DNA of 64,000 nt from Leisingera aquimarina DSM 24565 (GTDB lineage: Bacteria; Pseudomonadota; Alphaproteobacteria; Rhodobacterales; Rhodobacteraceae): assembly GCF_000473165.1 (NCBI RefSeq), contig NZ_KI421504.1, forward strand, positions 2,634,413-2,698,412, given 5' to 3'. The position numbers and the translations under genes are program-made. Below, piece by piece: positions 26,718 to 36,831 of the stretch; position 1 is the stretch's first letter; each line of letters opens with the position of its first letter. A model generated the notes under the pieces. It was given only the letters and a program-made list of their open reading frames with translations. It did no database searches and was not told the origin of the DNA.

Positions 26718-27773
26718 ATGATCCCCGAAGAACGCCTGGAACAGATCCTGCAGCGGTTTCAGTATCTTGAAGCCGCTATGGCGGATGGTGCCGGGGGCGG
26801 GGATATTGCGGCGCTGGCCAAGGAATATTCAGACCTGCGGCCGGTGGCGGAGCAGATCAGCGCCTACCGCAAGTTGCTGAGCGATCTGGAGGAGGCCGAG
26901 CTGATGCTGGGCGATCCGGACATGAAAGATCTGGCCGAGGACGAGATCCCCGCGCTGAAGGCGGCGATCCCGGAGGCTGAACAGGCACTGCAGCTGGCCC
27001 TGCTGCCCAAGGATGCTGCGGATGGCCGCCCTGCGATGCTGGAGATCCGGCCGGGCACCGGCGGCGATGAGGCGGCGCTGTTTGCGGGTGACCTTCTGCG
27101 GATGTATCAGCGCTATGCCGAGGGGCAGGGCTGGAAAGTCGAGATCATCGAGGAACAGGCGACCGAGCTGGGCGGTATCAAAGAAGTGGTGGCGCATATC
27201 AAAGGCGAGAACGTCTTTGCCCGGCTGAAGTACGAATCCGGTGTGCATCGGGTCCAGCGGGTCCCAACGACCGAAAGCGGCGGGCGTATCCATACCTCGG
27301 CGGCGACTGTGGCGGTGCTGCCGGAGGCGGAGGACGTGGACATTCATATCGACACAAATGACATCCGCATCGACACCATGCGGGCCTCAGGCGCGGGCGG
27401 GCAGCATGTGAACACTACCGACTCGGCGGTGCGGATCACGCACCTGCCGACAGGGCTGATTGTGACCTCATCCGAGAAGTCGCAGCACCGCAACCGCGAG
27501 ATCGCCATGCAGGTGCTGAAGACGCGGCTCTATGATCTGGAGCGGCAGCGGATCGACAGCGAGCGGTCTGCGGACCGGGCCAGCCAGGTGGGCTCGGGCG
27601 ACCGGTCAGAGCGGATCCGCACTTATAATTTCCCGCAAGGGCGGATGACGGACCACCGTATCAACCTGACGCTTTACAAACTGGATCAGGTGATGGGCGG
27701 GGATCTGGACGAGATTGTCGATGCGCTGACCGCGGACAATCAGGCGCGGCTTCTGGCCGAGATGGGGCAGTGA
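26718..27773 (+). CDS. prfA: Peptide chain release factor 1
   Basis: 351-residue class I release factor that reads UAA and UAG and triggers peptide release. It contains [40 protein letters not shown], the codon-recognition PxT region (VPTTE) and the methylated GGQ motif in [18 protein letters not shown] at about residue 228. The C-terminal [17 protein letters not shown] is normal. The stop overlaps the start of prmC, whose product methylates the GGQ glutamine, so the enzyme and its substrate are made from one transcript. Confidence 0.98.
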   Translation: MIPEERLEQILQRFQYLEAAMADGAGGGDIAALAKEYSDLRPVAEQISAYRKLLSDLEEAELMLGDPDMKDLAEDEIPALKAAIPEAEQALQLALLPKDAADGRPAMLEIRPGTGGDEAALFAGDLLRMYQRYAEGQGWKVEIIEEQATELGGIKEVVAHIKGENVFARLKYESGVHRVQRVPTTESGGRIHTSAATVAVLPEAEDVDIHIDTNDIRIDTMRASGAGGQHVNTTDSAVRITHLPTGLIVTSSEKSQHRNREIAMQVLKTRLYDLERQRIDSERSADRASQVGSGDRSERIRTYNFPQGRMTDHRINLTLYKLDQVMGGDLDEIVDALTADNQARLLAEMGQ

Positions 27774-28627
27774 GCATGGTTGAAACCGCGGCACAGGCGA
27801 TGGCTGCAGCGACGTCCCGGCTGCGCGCGGCAGGGGTTCAGGATCCGGCGCGGGATGCACGGGTGCTGCTGGCCCATGCAGCGCGTATTGAAGCCAGCCG
27901 TGTAACGCTGATCGCGCCTGAGGAACTGGCAACCGAAGTGGCAGAACGGTATGAGCAGCTGATTTCGCTTAGGGCAGTGCGGGTGCCTGTGTCGCATCTG
28001 ATCGGCGAGCGGGAATTTTATGGCCGCCGTTTCAAAGTGTCGCGCGATGTGCTTGACCCGCGCCCCGAAACAGAGGTCCTGATCGAAGCGGCGCTTGCGG
28101 ACCCTTACGAGCGGGTGCTGGACCTGGGCCTTGGCTCCGGCTGCATCCTGGTGACGCTGCTGGCGGAACGGCAAGAGGCGACCGGGCTGGGCGTGGACAT
28201 CAGCGAGGCGGCCTGCCTGCAGGCCAGCGCCAATGCCGTTTTGCACCGGGTTGAAGCACGGGCGGATATTCAGCAATCGGACTGGTTTGAATGTGTTGAA
28301 GGGAGGTATGACCTGATCGTGTCAAACCCGCCCTATATAGCGCTGGACGAAATGGAAGGGCTGTCTGCGGAGGTGCGGGGGCATGAACCAAGCATCGCAC
28401 TGACGGATGGCGGCGACGGGCTGGGCGCCTATCGGAAGATTGCAGCACAGGCTGCGGCGCATCTGTCGCCGGGCGGGCGGGTTCTGCTGGAAATCGGCCC
28501 GACGCAGGGCCAGGCGGTCAGTGCGCTGCTGGAAATGGCAGGGCTGAGCGGTATTGCGGTGCTGCCGGATCTGGATGGGCGGGACCGCGTGGTGCGGGCG
28601 CATTCCGGTTCAAATCGCGGATTTTAG
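27770..28627 (+). CDS. prmC: Release factor glutamine methyltransferase
   Basis: 285-residue SAM-dependent N5-glutamine methyltransferase that modifies the GGQ motif of release factors. The SAM-binding region is [18 protein letters not shown] and the catalytic motif is NPPY in [16 protein letters not shown]. The [31 protein letters not shown] segment is diagnostic. The start is either GTG 27770, which overlaps the prfA stop by four bases, or ATG 27776; both give near-identical proteins. A small palindrome (CGCGAAAATTCGCG, 28628-28641) begins immediately after the stop. Confidence 0.96.
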   Translation: MSMVETAAQAMAAATSRLRAAGVQDPARDARVLLAHAARIEASRVTLIAPEELATEVAERYEQLISLRAVRVPVSHLIGEREFYGRRFKVSRDVLDPRPETEVLIEAALADPYERVLDLGLGSGCILVTLLAERQEATGLGVDISEAACLQASANAVLHRVEARADIQQSDWFECVEGRYDLIVSNPPYIALDEMEGLSAEVRGHEPSIALTDGGDGLGAYRKIAAQAAAHLSPGGRVLLEIGPTQGQAVSALLEMAGLSGIAVLPDLDGRDRVVRAHSGSNRGF

Positions 28628-28641
28628 CGCGAAAATTCGCG
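28628..28641. repeat. Palindrome after prmC
   Basis: CGCGAA-AA-TTCGCG directly after the prmC stop codon. It is short and has no clear T-run. The 28642-28839 gap that follows holds no other feature I can name before the DUF4167 gene. Confidence 0.4.
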
Positions 28642-28839
28642 ATTTCGTAAGAAAAACAAAGAAAACTCTATTGTGCCTCTTGTCTGTGGCTTCGTAACAT
28701 GGTTACTCAAGAGGAGCCGCTTCAGGAGAACGCTTTCCAAGCCTTCCCGCGGCATCAAGCCCAAAAAAGCTAATGATCCGGCGCTAAGACGCGTAGAACA
28801 GGGTCTACGGCGCATTAACTCAAGGCTTACGCTAGGCAT

Positions 28840-29523
28840 ATGAGATCGTCAAAATCACGTTCACGTTCCAAGTCGAACCGGAATCGCCCGAATGGCGTCA
28901 ATGTTGTCAACCGGGTGTTCGACAGCTCCGGTCCCGAAGGCAAGGTGCGCGGAACCCCGCAGCAGATCATTGACAAGTACAATCAGCTGGCGCGGGACGC
29001 GCAGCTGAGCAATGACCGGGTTGCGGCAGAGAATTTCCAGCAGCACGCAGAGCATTATCTGCGGCTGCTGAACGAAGCACAGCGCGAAATCGATGCGCGC
29101 CGCGAAGAGCAGGAGCGGCAGAACCGCGAACGCCAGGCTGAGCGCGACCGCGAACGCACCGAGCGGCTGGAACGCCAGGAGAGGGAGGCCGCGGCCGCCG
29201 CGGCGGCACAGTCTGCGGCCGATCCGGCAGCAGCCCCGCAACCCGAGGTGATCGACCCGCGCGGCGACAATGGCAATGGCGGCGACAGCGGCTTGGTGGA
29301 AACGCCTGAAAGCCAGTCGGCAGCACCTGCTGAAGCCCAGGCTGAAGCACCCGCCAAAAAGGCTCCGGCCCGCAAGCCCCGCACGCGCAAGCCCGCAGCC
29401 AAGGCTGACGACGCGCCTGCGTCAGGTGAAGGCGGCGAGGCACCTGCGCCGAAAAAACCGGCCCGCTCGCGTGCCAAGCCCAAGCCGAAGGCGGAAGAAG
29501 GCCCGGCAGAGGCGGCTGAGTAA
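28840..29523 (+). CDS. DUF4167 domain protein
   Basis: 227 residues. The N-terminal third is the alphaproteobacterial DUF4167 domain: RSRSKSNRNRPNGVNVVNRVFDSSGPEGKVRGTPQQIIDKYNQLARDAQ-like sequence and ENFQQHAEHYLRLLNEAQRE, basic and helical. It is followed by a charged coiled coil (REEQERQNRERQAERDRERTERLERQER) and a long low-complexity Ala/Pro/Lys tail that ends APKKPARSRAKPKPK. The basic, RNA- or DNA-binding-like composition fits a nucleic-acid-associated protein, but the family is uncharacterised. A strong terminator follows. Confidence 0.85.
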   Translation: MRSSKSRSRSKSNRNRPNGVNVVNRVFDSSGPEGKVRGTPQQIIDKYNQLARDAQLSNDRVAAENFQQHAEHYLRLLNEAQREIDARREEQERQNRERQAERDRERTERLERQEREAAAAAAAQSAADPAAAPQPEVIDPRGDNGNGGDSGLVETPESQSAAPAEAQAEAPAKKAPARKPRTRKPAAKADDAPASGEGGEAPAPKKPARSRAKPKPKAEEGPAEAAE

Positions 29524-29540
29524 TCAGCGCCGGATCCGGC

Positions 29541-29586
29541 AAACGAAAAGACCCCCGGCGCTGACTGCCCGGGGGTCTTTTCGTTT
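29541..29586. terminator. Bidirectional intrinsic terminator (18-bp stem)
   Basis: AAACGAAAAGACCCCCGG (29541-29558) pairs perfectly with CCGGGGGTCTTTTCGTTT (29569-29586) over a ten-base loop, with A- and T-runs on both sides. It lies between the convergent DUF4167 gene and pdxJ and can serve both. Confidence 0.92.
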
Positions 29587-29623
29587 CAGCTCAGATGGCT
29601 GTCTCAGGTCGCGAAGCTGCGGG

Positions 29624-30391
29624 TCAGGCGCTGTGTCCCAGCACCCGCAAATAGCGCCGGACAGCCTCGGGGAAGCCCAGTATCAGCGCATCGGCGGTCA
29701 GGGCATGGCCGATAGAAACTTCCGCCAGATCCGGGATGGCCCGGCGCAGGGCAGGCAGGTTGTCTACGGTCAGGTCATGGCCTGCGTTCAGCTGCAGGGC
29801 GCCAAGCCGGCGGGCCGCATCTGCAGTTGCTTTTAGTTTCTCCAATTCGCGGAAAACCGCTTCTGGTGCGGTCTCATTGGCATAGGGGCCGGTGTAGAAT
29901 TCAATCCGGTCAGCGCCGGCTTGCAGGGCCAGTGCCGGGTCTGCCGGATTGGCGTCTGCAAAGCAGGATACCCGGATGCCGGCGGCCTGAAATTCCCGGG
30001 CGATGGGCTGCAGCATGTCTCCATCAGCAGCGAAATCCCAGCCGTGGTCCGAGGTCGATTGTTCCGGCGTGTCGGGCACCAGCGTCACCTGATGCGGTTT
30101 GTTCTCCAGCACCAGATCGATGAAATGGCGGGTCGGGTAGCCTTCGATGTTGAACTCGGCCTGCGGGAATTCTTCGGCAATCACCCGGGACAGGTCCGGC
30201 AGGTCGGAAAACCGGATGTGGCGCTCATCCGGGCGGGGATGCACGGTGATGCCATGGGCGCCGGCCTCAAGGATGGCGCGGGCAATGTCGATCAGATCGG
30301 GCCAGGGCACCTCGCGCCGGTTGCGCAGGTAGGCAACGGCGTTGACGTTCACGGACAAGAGGGTCGGGCTGGGCGTAACGGTTTGGGTCAT
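29624..30391 (-). CDS. pdxJ: Pyridoxine 5'-phosphate synthase
   Basis: 255-residue TIM-barrel enzyme that condenses 1-deoxy-D-xylulose 5-phosphate with 3-amino-2-oxopropyl phosphate to pyridoxine 5'-phosphate, the last ring-closing step of the DXP-dependent vitamin B6 route. It shows LSVNVNAVAYLRNRR, AGAHGITVHPRPDERHI, EFNIEGYPT, VTLVPDTPEQSTSDHGWD, RIEFYTGPYA and the phosphate-binding LNAGHDLT plus EVSIGHAL. It is the last gene of the lptF-pdxJ operon, 33 bp after rsmA. pdxA, two genes upstream, makes its substrate precursor. Confidence 0.97.
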   Translation of the reverse strand: MTQTVTPSPTLLSVNVNAVAYLRNRREVPWPDLIDIARAILEAGAHGITVHPRPDERHIRFSDLPDLSRVIAEEFPQAEFNIEGYPTRHFIDLVLENKPHQVTLVPDTPEQSTSDHGWDFAADGDMLQPIAREFQAAGIRVSCFADANPADPALALQAGADRIEFYTGPYANETAPEAVFRELEKLKATADAARRLGALQLNAGHDLTVDNLPALRRAIPDLAEVSIGHALTADALILGFPEAVRRYLRVLGHSA

Positions 30392-30424
30392 CGGAAACAG
30401 GCTCCGGCAAAGCGGGGGAATAGA

Positions 30425-31267
30425 TCAGGCCTTGGCCAGTTCGCGGGCAAGCGCACAGAAGGCTTCCAGGCCCACCTGCTCGGCGCGTTCGGTGGGCGGG
30501 ATGCCGGCAGCATGGAGGTAGTCCTCGATCGCGGGAGAGATGCCTTTGAGCGATGAGCGCAGCATCTTGCGGCGCTGGTTGAAGGCCGTGGCCACGACAC
30601 GAGACAGGATGGCTGCATCCGCCGAGAAGCGCGGTTCGGGCAGGGCATCCAGATGCACCACGGCACTGGAGACTTTGGGCGGCGGGGTGAAGGCGCCGGG
30701 CGGCAGCGACAGCACAATGCGTGCATCGGCCCGCCACTGCGCCAGGATTGCCAGCCGGCCATAGGCCTTGGAGCCGGGCAGGGCCACGATACGTTCGGCC
30801 ACCTCGCGCTGGAACATCAGGGTGAGGCTTTGCCAGAACGGCGGCCATTCCTTGGGTGTCAGCCAGCGCACCAGCAGTTCGGTGCCGACGTTATAAGGCA
30901 GGTTGGCGGCGATGCGGATCGGCGGGGTCAGATACGCCAGCGGGTCGATCTCCAGCGCGTCGCCGTTGATGACGTCAAACCGGCCCGGATAGGCATCTGC
31001 GATTTCCTGCAATGCGGGCAGGCAGCGGCTGTCTTTCTCTACTGCCAGCACCCGCCGGGCGCCTTCGGCCAGCAGCCCGCGTGTCAACCCGCCGGGGCCG
31101 GGGCCGATTTCCAGCACATCACAGCCCGTCAGATCACCGGCCTGGCGGGCGATCTTGGCGGTGAGGTTCAGGTCCAGCAGGAAATTCTGGCCCAGTGATT
31201 TGCGCGCCGACAATTGATGCGTTGCGATCACTTCACGCAGGGGAGGAAGGCTATCGATAGCGCTCAT
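30425..31267 (-). CDS. rsmA: 16S rRNA (A1518/A1519-N6,N6)-dimethyltransferase
   Basis: 280-residue SAM methyltransferase (KsgA) that dimethylates two adjacent adenines in helix 45 of 16S rRNA late in 30S assembly. It shows the family N-terminus [16 protein letters not shown] motif [37 protein letters not shown] and the catalytic [11 protein letters not shown]. The start at ATG 31267 follows AAGGTACAGATGAT; an upstream ATG at 31288 lacks a site. It sits between pdxA (85 bp upstream) and pdxJ in the same transcription unit. Confidence 0.97.
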   Translation of the reverse strand: MSAIDSLPPLREVIATHQLSARKSLGQNFLLDLNLTAKIARQAGDLTGCDVLEIGPGPGGLTRGLLAEGARRVLAVEKDSRCLPALQEIADAYPGRFDVINGDALEIDPLAYLTPPIRIAANLPYNVGTELLVRWLTPKEWPPFWQSLTLMFQREVAERIVALPGSKAYGRLAILAQWRADARIVLSLPPGAFTPPPKVSSAVVHLDALPEPRFSADAAILSRVVATAFNQRRKMLRSSLKGISPAIEDYLHAAGIPPTERAEQVGLEAFCALARELAKA

Positions 31268-31351
31268 ATCATCTGTACCTTGGGACATGGCGCGGGCGGC
31301 GCGCCAGAAATTTCATGCCTTCGGCGGGGATATTTGCCGTCCGGGGAAGAA

Positions 31352-32323
31352 TCAAGGGCTGGCAGCCATCCGCTGCGCCAGCTTCAGGGCTTCGATCAGG
31401 CTGGTTGGGTTGGCTTGGCCGGTGCCTGCGATGTCAAAGGCGGTGCCGTGATCGGGAGAGGTGCGGATGAAGGGCAGGCCCAAGGTTACATTGACGCCGC
31501 GGTCAAAATCCAGCGTCTTGATCGGGATCAGCGCCTGGTCGTGATACATGCAGACCGCTGCGTCATAGCGGGTGCGGGCGGCGGCATGAAACAGTGTGTC
31601 CGCAGGGTGCGGACCGGTGACATTCAGGCCTTCCGATTGCATCTGCCGGATCAGGACGTTGATCCAATCCAGTTCCTCATGGCCCATGGCGCCGCCTTCG
31701 CCCGCATGCGGGTTGAGCCCGGCGACAGCAATGCGGGGGGCGGCGATGCCGAACTGATCCTTGAGGCCCGCAGCGGTGATCTCAACGGTTTCGCGCAGCA
31801 GCTCAGGGGTCAAAGCCCTGGGGACCTCGGACAAAGCGATATGGATCGTGGCGGGCACCACGCGGAGCTGGGAGCTGGCCAGCATCATCACCACGCGATT
31901 GCGGCCGGCGAGGGACGCCAGGAACTCGGTGTGGCCGGGATAGGCAAAGCCGGCGCCGTCGATCAGCGCCTTTTTGTGGATCGGAGCGGTGCAGACAGCG
32001 GCGGCTTCGCCGGTTTGGACCAAGTGAACTGCTGTTTCGATGGATCGGATGACACCAGCGGCGTTGGCCGGGTCGGCACTGCCCTTGGCAGCGCTGCCGC
32101 TGAAGGAAAGGGGCAGCACCGGCAAGCTGTCTGTGCAGGCTGCAGCAACCTCAGCCGGGGCGGCGATTTCTTTGACAGGGGTGCCTGCAGGCAGGTGGCG
32201 CGGGTCGCCGATCCAGAAGAACGGGCACGTGCTGCGCAAGGTCTGCCAGGCCTTGAAGGCAATTTCCGGGCCGATGCCTGCGGGTTCGCCGCAGCTGAGG
32301 GCAATCGGCCCGGGCTGGCTCAT
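31352..32323 (-). CDS. pdxA: 4-hydroxythreonine-4-phosphate dehydrogenase
   Basis: 323-residue NAD-dependent, metal-using enzyme that oxidises 4-phosphohydroxy-L-threonine; the product decarboxylates to 3-amino-2-oxopropyl phosphate, used by PdxJ. It has IALSCGEPAGIGPEIAFKAW, CTAPIHKKALIDGAGFAYPGHTEFLA, GLNPHAGEGGAMGHEE, GPHPADTLF and a late CMYHDQALIPIKTLDFDRGVNVTLGLPFIRTSPDHGTAFDIAGTG-type region with the metal-binding histidines. Its start overlaps the surA stop by four bases, so the two are translationally coupled. Confidence 0.97.
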   Translation of the reverse strand: MSQPGPIALSCGEPAGIGPEIAFKAWQTLRSTCPFFWIGDPRHLPAGTPVKEIAAPAEVAAACTDSLPVLPLSFSGSAAKGSADPANAAGVIRSIETAVHLVQTGEAAAVCTAPIHKKALIDGAGFAYPGHTEFLASLAGRNRVVMMLASSQLRVVPATIHIALSEVPRALTPELLRETVEITAAGLKDQFGIAAPRIAVAGLNPHAGEGGAMGHEELDWINVLIRQMQSEGLNVTGPHPADTLFHAAARTRYDAAVCMYHDQALIPIKTLDFDRGVNVTLGLPFIRTSPDHGTAFDIAGTGQANPTSLIEALKLAQRMAASP

Positions 32324-33579
32324 TTGATGTCGATCCGGGCGTCGGCGCGCAGTTGTTCGAGGTAGCTGCTGGCCAGCGACGTCATCCGCTGTGCCGTCAG
32401 CGCATTGGCCACGGTCTCGCGCGAGCTGTCCTCGCCCAGGTCGGCAGTGCGGCCGCAGAGCATCAGAACCATCAGTGTCTGGCCGTTGTTGCGGGTCAGC
32501 GCGGTGGAGGTCTCATTCGGATCCAGCTTGGCCAGCTCCAATGCCACATCGCGCGGGATGTCTGACGGCGGCAGGCTTTGCACGTCCAGCACCGAGGGGT
32601 CCTGACCCTGGGCAAGCCCATAAAAATCTTCGCAGGTGTCGACGCTGTCCACCACCTTTTGCGCGGTGGCAAGCCCTTCGGGGCTGCGTCCGCCGGGCAC
32701 GTGATAGGCGGCATACTCGATTGCGGTGAAGCGCGGAGCTGCCCCCTCAACCTCGCGCACGCCGCGCATCTGGAACAGGGCCACAGCGCTTTGCAGCGGC
32801 AGCGGTTCGGAGATTTCGCCGGGTTTCAGCGCCAGCGCAACCTCTTGCAGTTGCGGCGGCAGTTTGGTCAGCGGCATCCAGGGCAGGCGTCCGCCCTCGT
32901 TGCGGCTGGCGGCGGCAGAATATTGGGCGGCGGCGGCAGAGAAGCTGTCGTAGCCTTTGAGCCGGGCGACCTGTTCGATCAGTTCTTCGACCTGCGCCGC
33001 GTTCTGTTCGTTGATCGGCACGATGAATTCGCTGAGCAGAACCTGGACGCTGCCGGTGCCGGCCGAGCCCATGGCGCGGTCAATTTCTTCCGGAGTGGGG
33101 CGGGCACGGGACAGGAAGCGGGCGCGGGTGTATTCCCGCCAGCCCAGCCCGACCTTGGTGAAATCGCGCAGGGTCTGCGGCGCCACGCCGTTCTGCTGCA
33201 ATGCGGTGAGGAAGTCGTTCAGTGACAGGTTGGCGCGTGCGGCCAGTTCTTCCATGCCGGCGGTGACATCTTCGTCGGCCGGTTCGATCCCGGCTTGTTC
33301 CAGCACCGCAAGTTTGAGCCGGTCGTTGATCAACTCTTCTCGGGCGGTCTCCAATGGGTCACCGGGCACCCGCAGCGCCGACTGGAAGCGGGCGCGCTGT
33401 TCCAGCTCATACCGGGTGATGACCTCGTCATTCACGGTGATTGCCGGGGCAAAGAGGTTTTGTGCTCCTGCCGGCAGGCCGGTCCAGGAAAACCCCGCGG
33501 CCAGCGCCAGCGCGGCTGCGGTTTTGAGAGCACGGGAAAGGAAAGGAGCCGGGAACCGGGTATTCACGTCTTGCTGCAT
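32320..33579 (-). CDS. surA: SurA-like periplasmic peptidyl-prolyl isomerase/chaperone
   Basis: 419 residues. N-terminal signal peptide (LKTAAALALAAGFSWTGLPAGAQ), then a SurA N-terminal domain beginning ITVNDEVITRYELEQRARF and ELINDRLKLAVLEQAGI. The middle parvulin-like part (FSAAAAQYSAAASRNEGGRLPWM, LKPGEISEPLPLQSAVALFQM) holds one weak PPIase repeat. It should escort outer-membrane proteins, including LptD, across the periplasm. It starts inside the lptD gene (16-bp overlap) and ends in an overlap with pdxA, the classical lptD-surA-pdxA-rsmA order known from Proteobacteria. Confidence 0.9.
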   Translation of the reverse strand: MQQDVNTRFPAPFLSRALKTAAALALAAGFSWTGLPAGAQNLFAPAITVNDEVITRYELEQRARFQSALRVPGDPLETAREELINDRLKLAVLEQAGIEPADEDVTAGMEELAARANLSLNDFLTALQQNGVAPQTLRDFTKVGLGWREYTRARFLSRARPTPEEIDRAMGSAGTGSVQVLLSEFIVPINEQNAAQVEELIEQVARLKGYDSFSAAAAQYSAAASRNEGGRLPWMPLTKLPPQLQEVALALKPGEISEPLPLQSAVALFQMRGVREVEGAAPRFTAIEYAAYHVPGGRSPEGLATAQKVVDSVDTCEDFYGLAQGQDPSVLDVQSLPPSDIPRDVALELAKLDPNETSTALTRNNGQTLMVLMLCGRTADLGEDSSRETVANALTAQRMTSLASSYLEQLRADARIDIK

Positions 33580-35744
33580 GACCGCCTGTACTGTTTGCTG
33601 CCGCTCTTTACGGAAAATCCGCTGAGCGAGATGGTAAAGCCGAAATCCGTTGTCGGCTCAACACTTGTTGTTGAGGTATAGCGGCGGTTGACTGAAAGGT
33701 CGACCGTCACGCATTCGTTGCTGTAGGCCACGCCGAGGCCTGCGCGGGTGGCGCGGGCGCCGGAAATATCATAGCGCAGCCGGGCGCTGGCGGACCAGCT
33801 GGGATTTAAGTCATAGCTGCCGTCCACCCACAGCTCCGAGCTTTCCTCAGCCCTGTCTTCATCGGGATCAGTGCCGAGCCACAGATAGGAGCCGGAGAGG
33901 CTGGAGCGTTCGGTGCGCCAGTCGCCGCGAAGTTCAGCCTTGGAGAAGTTCAGTGAACCGTTCAGCAAACCGCGGGTGGAGAGCGCCAGACCGTCGCCGA
34001 ATTTGATTTGGCCTGCCAGCAGGAAATCGGAAGAGGTGCCGCTGAGGCCGGAGCTTTTGGTGAACCGGTCGTCGCCGTCGCTGCGCAGCACCTGGCCGGC
34101 TGTGGCATAGGCCTGCCAGCCTGTGGGCGCATAACGCGCCCAGTTGGCGCCATAGACCAGGGTCAGGCCGTCCTCGCGGGCGTCGGTGGAGGGGAAGCGC
34201 GACAGCGACAAAAGATTGCCCTGGTCAAATTCGACAAAGCGGCTTTCCTCAATGACCACATTGCCGCCGCCTTCGTCGCGCCAGCCAAGTTGCAGGATCG
34301 GCTCCAGGTACTGGGTGGCGCCGCCTGCTTCGCGGCGGCTCATCGGCAGGCGCAAGGTCAGCGCGGAGCGCGGGGTCAGGCGGGTGACCTCTTCGTTGAA
34401 GAAACTGTCGTCATAAGCGCGGAAGGCGTCTGCTGCGGCGCCGAGCTCCCATTCCGCCAGGATGCCGAAGCCCAGCCGCCAGCTGCGGCGCCAGTCGATG
34501 TCGGCACTGAGCCGCGCAAGGTCGCGGCCGTTGCTGTCAGTGGCGGTGCCGTCGATGCTGGAACTGCGGCGGTGGCCATGGCCTTGCAGCGTCAGCCGCA
34601 GCTCGCCGCCGGTCAGGGCGGGATGGTGGCGGGTCTGATAGAAGGCTTCGGCGATTCCGGAAGGAATGTTGGCCTGTTCCTCGCTTGTCCGCAGAGTTTT
34701 GTAATGGGTCAGAGAGGCGCGGAACAGGCTGTCGCGTTTGGCGCGGGACAGCACCGCCTCGGAACGCAGACGGTCCAGTTCCGGCAGACCGTAGTCCTCG
34801 AGATAGGCGTCGTCCGAGACCGCTTTGACGTCAAAGGTGAAGCGGAAGTCCCGCGGCAGATCGAACTGGCCTTCGCCAAAGATGTAGCCGCGGTCTTCGC
34901 CGGAAAACAGGTCGTCGCGGGTGTAGGCGCCGTTGAATTCGATCCGGCCGCGGCGGAAGGCCTGGCGGTAGCGGACGTCCAGCGTCTGAGTGCTGGACGA
35001 GATATAGGGCGCCAGCGTCAGGTCGCGGTGCGGGCCGAGCGTGAAGAAGTAGGGCGCCTTGACCCCGGTGCCGAGGTTCGAAGTGGAGCGTATCGAGGGC
35101 ACCAGAAATCCGCTGGCCCGCTCCAGTGAGGGATCAGGCAGGCGGATCGCCGGAAAATAGAACACCGGCACGTCGAGCACCCGCAGCTGGGCGCTTTCGA
35201 AATAAAGCTGGCGTTCCTGCTGGTCGTGGGTCACCCGCTCAGCCCGGATCTGCCAGAGCGGCGGGCGTCCATCCTCGCACACGTGGCAGGAAGTGACTGC
35301 GGTCTTGTACAGCTGTGTGTAACGGCCGCTGACCCGGGTCATTTGAAGCGAGGCCAGCTGCAGCTGCTGCTGGAATACCATGCGGGCGCCGGTCAGCAAC
35401 CCGTTGCGCAGGTCGCTGTCCAGCTCGGCAGCAGTGGCCAGTATGGTGATATCGCCTTGCTGGTCGATGCGGATCGGGCCTTCGATCTGAAGAGTGCCAG
35501 TGGTCTGATCAAAGGTGATTTTTTGCGCGCGCAGCCGGATATCGCCCTGAAACGCCTCGACGTTGCCTTCGGCCACCAGGGTGCGGTCAGGGGTGATGAA
35601 GACCTGATCCGCAACCAGCATCGCGGGCTGCGCCGGATCAGGCAGCGCCGCGGTCTGCGCCTGCGGCGCCGGGGCTGTCAGGGCGAGCCAGGGCAGCACA
35701 GCCGAAAGAAGCAGTGCGCGGCGCAATTTACCCGTCTTCGGCAT
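33564..35744 (-). CDS. lptD: LPS-assembly protein LptD
   Basis: 726-residue outer-membrane translocon subunit that inserts lipopolysaccharide into the outer leaflet. A signal peptide (LLSAVLPWLALTAPAPQAQ) is followed by a periplasmic OstA/LptA-like jellyroll (LVADQVFITPDRTLVAEGNVEAFQG, LRAQKITFDQTTGTLQIEG) and a large beta-barrel rich in alternating aromatic strands (for example YISSSTQTLDVRYRQ, GFLVPSIRSTSNLGTGV). Cysteines TSCHVCEDG near residue 160 and ECVTVDL near the C-terminus could form the disulphides known in LptD. It overlaps lptG (17 bp) and surA (16 bp). Confidence 0.95.
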   Translation of the reverse strand: MPKTGKLRRALLLSAVLPWLALTAPAPQAQTAALPDPAQPAMLVADQVFITPDRTLVAEGNVEAFQGDIRLRAQKITFDQTTGTLQIEGPIRIDQQGDITILATAAELDSDLRNGLLTGARMVFQQQLQLASLQMTRVSGRYTQLYKTAVTSCHVCEDGRPPLWQIRAERVTHDQQERQLYFESAQLRVLDVPVFYFPAIRLPDPSLERASGFLVPSIRSTSNLGTGVKAPYFFTLGPHRDLTLAPYISSSTQTLDVRYRQAFRRGRIEFNGAYTRDDLFSGEDRGYIFGEGQFDLPRDFRFTFDVKAVSDDAYLEDYGLPELDRLRSEAVLSRAKRDSLFRASLTHYKTLRTSEEQANIPSGIAEAFYQTRHHPALTGGELRLTLQGHGHRRSSSIDGTATDSNGRDLARLSADIDWRRSWRLGFGILAEWELGAAADAFRAYDDSFFNEEVTRLTPRSALTLRLPMSRREAGGATQYLEPILQLGWRDEGGGNVVIEESRFVEFDQGNLLSLSRFPSTDAREDGLTLVYGANWARYAPTGWQAYATAGQVLRSDGDDRFTKSSGLSGTSSDFLLAGQIKFGDGLALSTRGLLNGSLNFSKAELRGDWRTERSSLSGSYLWLGTDPDEDRAEESSELWVDGSYDLNPSWSASARLRYDISGARATRAGLGVAYSNECVTVDLSVNRRYTSTTSVEPTTDFGFTISLSGFSVKSGSKQYRRSCSKT

Positions 35745-36831
35745 GGAGAAGCAGTCCCAAGGTCAAAAGTATCGCGGCGGCGGGCGGCGCCCAAGCGGCT
35801 AGGGCCACCGGGATTTGCCCGTTCTCGCCAAGGATTTGCGCGAAATTGCGGATGAAATAAAGCCCGAATCCCAGCAGCACTGCCATCAACACCGCCAGGC
35901 CGGTGCCGCCAAAGCGCGCATGCCGCATGGTGAAGGAGGCGCCAACCAGTACCATGGCGATCAGAAACAGGGGGCGGGCCAGCTCTGCCTGATAGCGGAC
36001 TTCGTAGCGTTTGGTTGTAAACCCTGCGGCAGACAGTTCGCGGATTGTGGAGGGCAGATCGTAGATCGAGATGCCGCTGGCAGTGCCCAGGGTATCGCGG
36101 ATCCGGTCGGTGGTCAGGGTTGTGGGGAGCTGCAGCTCATCATGCCGGGCGGCGTTGGAATCGGGGTTGATGCCGGCCGCCAGCGGCCAGGATTTGGCAT
36201 TGGACAGGATCCAGTTGCTGCCCTCCAGCCGGGCGCTGTCAGCGATGATGCGGCGCACCAGGCCGCCGGCACTGGTGTAGGCGTGGATCGAGACGTCAAG
36301 CAAAGTGATATCCGCAGCATCGCCGCTGTAACCCTTGGCGTGGATCACCGATTGGCCCCTGGCACCGCCCTGGCGCAGCCACAGGCCCTCGCCGGACAAC
36401 GACAGCGCCGACGGCCCGCCGTTGTGATAGGTCTCGGCCAGGTCCTGATAGCGGTTGGCGGTGGCCGAAGCGATCGGGTTCAGCATGGTGACCGCCAGGG
36501 CGCCGATTGCCGCGGCCACCAGCACCGGTGCCGCCAGCGCTCGGATGCCGGACCGGCCGATGGCGCGGGTGACCACCAGTTCGCTGCTGCGGGCAAGGCC
36601 GACAAACAGCACGATGGTCGACAGGATCATGATCAGCGGCAGAAACTCGCTGAGGGCGGCCGGAACGTTCAGCAGGGTCAGGCCAAGCAATTGCGGCAGG
36701 CTGAGGTCGATCGCCTCGAACCGGCGGACCTGTTCGTTCAGGTCGATCAGCACCACCAGTGTCATCAGCACCGCCACAATCACCAGGAACCACTGCAGAA
36801 AGCGGCGGGCATAATAGAGATCAAGCTTCAT
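35728..36831 (-). CDS. lptG: LPS export permease LptG
   Basis: 367-residue inner-membrane subunit of the LptB2FG exporter that extracts LPS and passes it to LptC. It has the YjgP/YjgQ fold: MKLDLYYARRFLQWFLVIVA start, helices VLMTLVVLIDL, LPLIMILSTIVLFVGLA with the coupling helix SELVVTRAIGRSG, a central periplasmic jellyroll (about residues 130-260) and C-terminal helices ARPLFLIAMVLVGASF, LAVLMAVLLGFGLYFI and AAWAPPAAAILLTLGLLL. ATG 36831 overlaps the lptF stop by four bases; longer frames upstream are not family-like. Confidence 0.95.
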   Translation of the reverse strand: MKLDLYYARRFLQWFLVIVAVLMTLVVLIDLNEQVRRFEAIDLSLPQLLGLTLLNVPAALSEFLPLIMILSTIVLFVGLARSSELVVTRAIGRSGIRALAAPVLVAAAIGALAVTMLNPIASATANRYQDLAETYHNGGPSALSLSGEGLWLRQGGARGQSVIHAKGYSGDAADITLLDVSIHAYTSAGGLVRRIIADSARLEGSNWILSNAKSWPLAAGINPDSNAARHDELQLPTTLTTDRIRDTLGTASGISIYDLPSTIRELSAAGFTTKRYEVRYQAELARPLFLIAMVLVGASFTMRHARFGGTGLAVLMAVLLGFGLYFIRNFAQILGENGQIPVALAAWAPPAAAILLTLGLLLHAEDG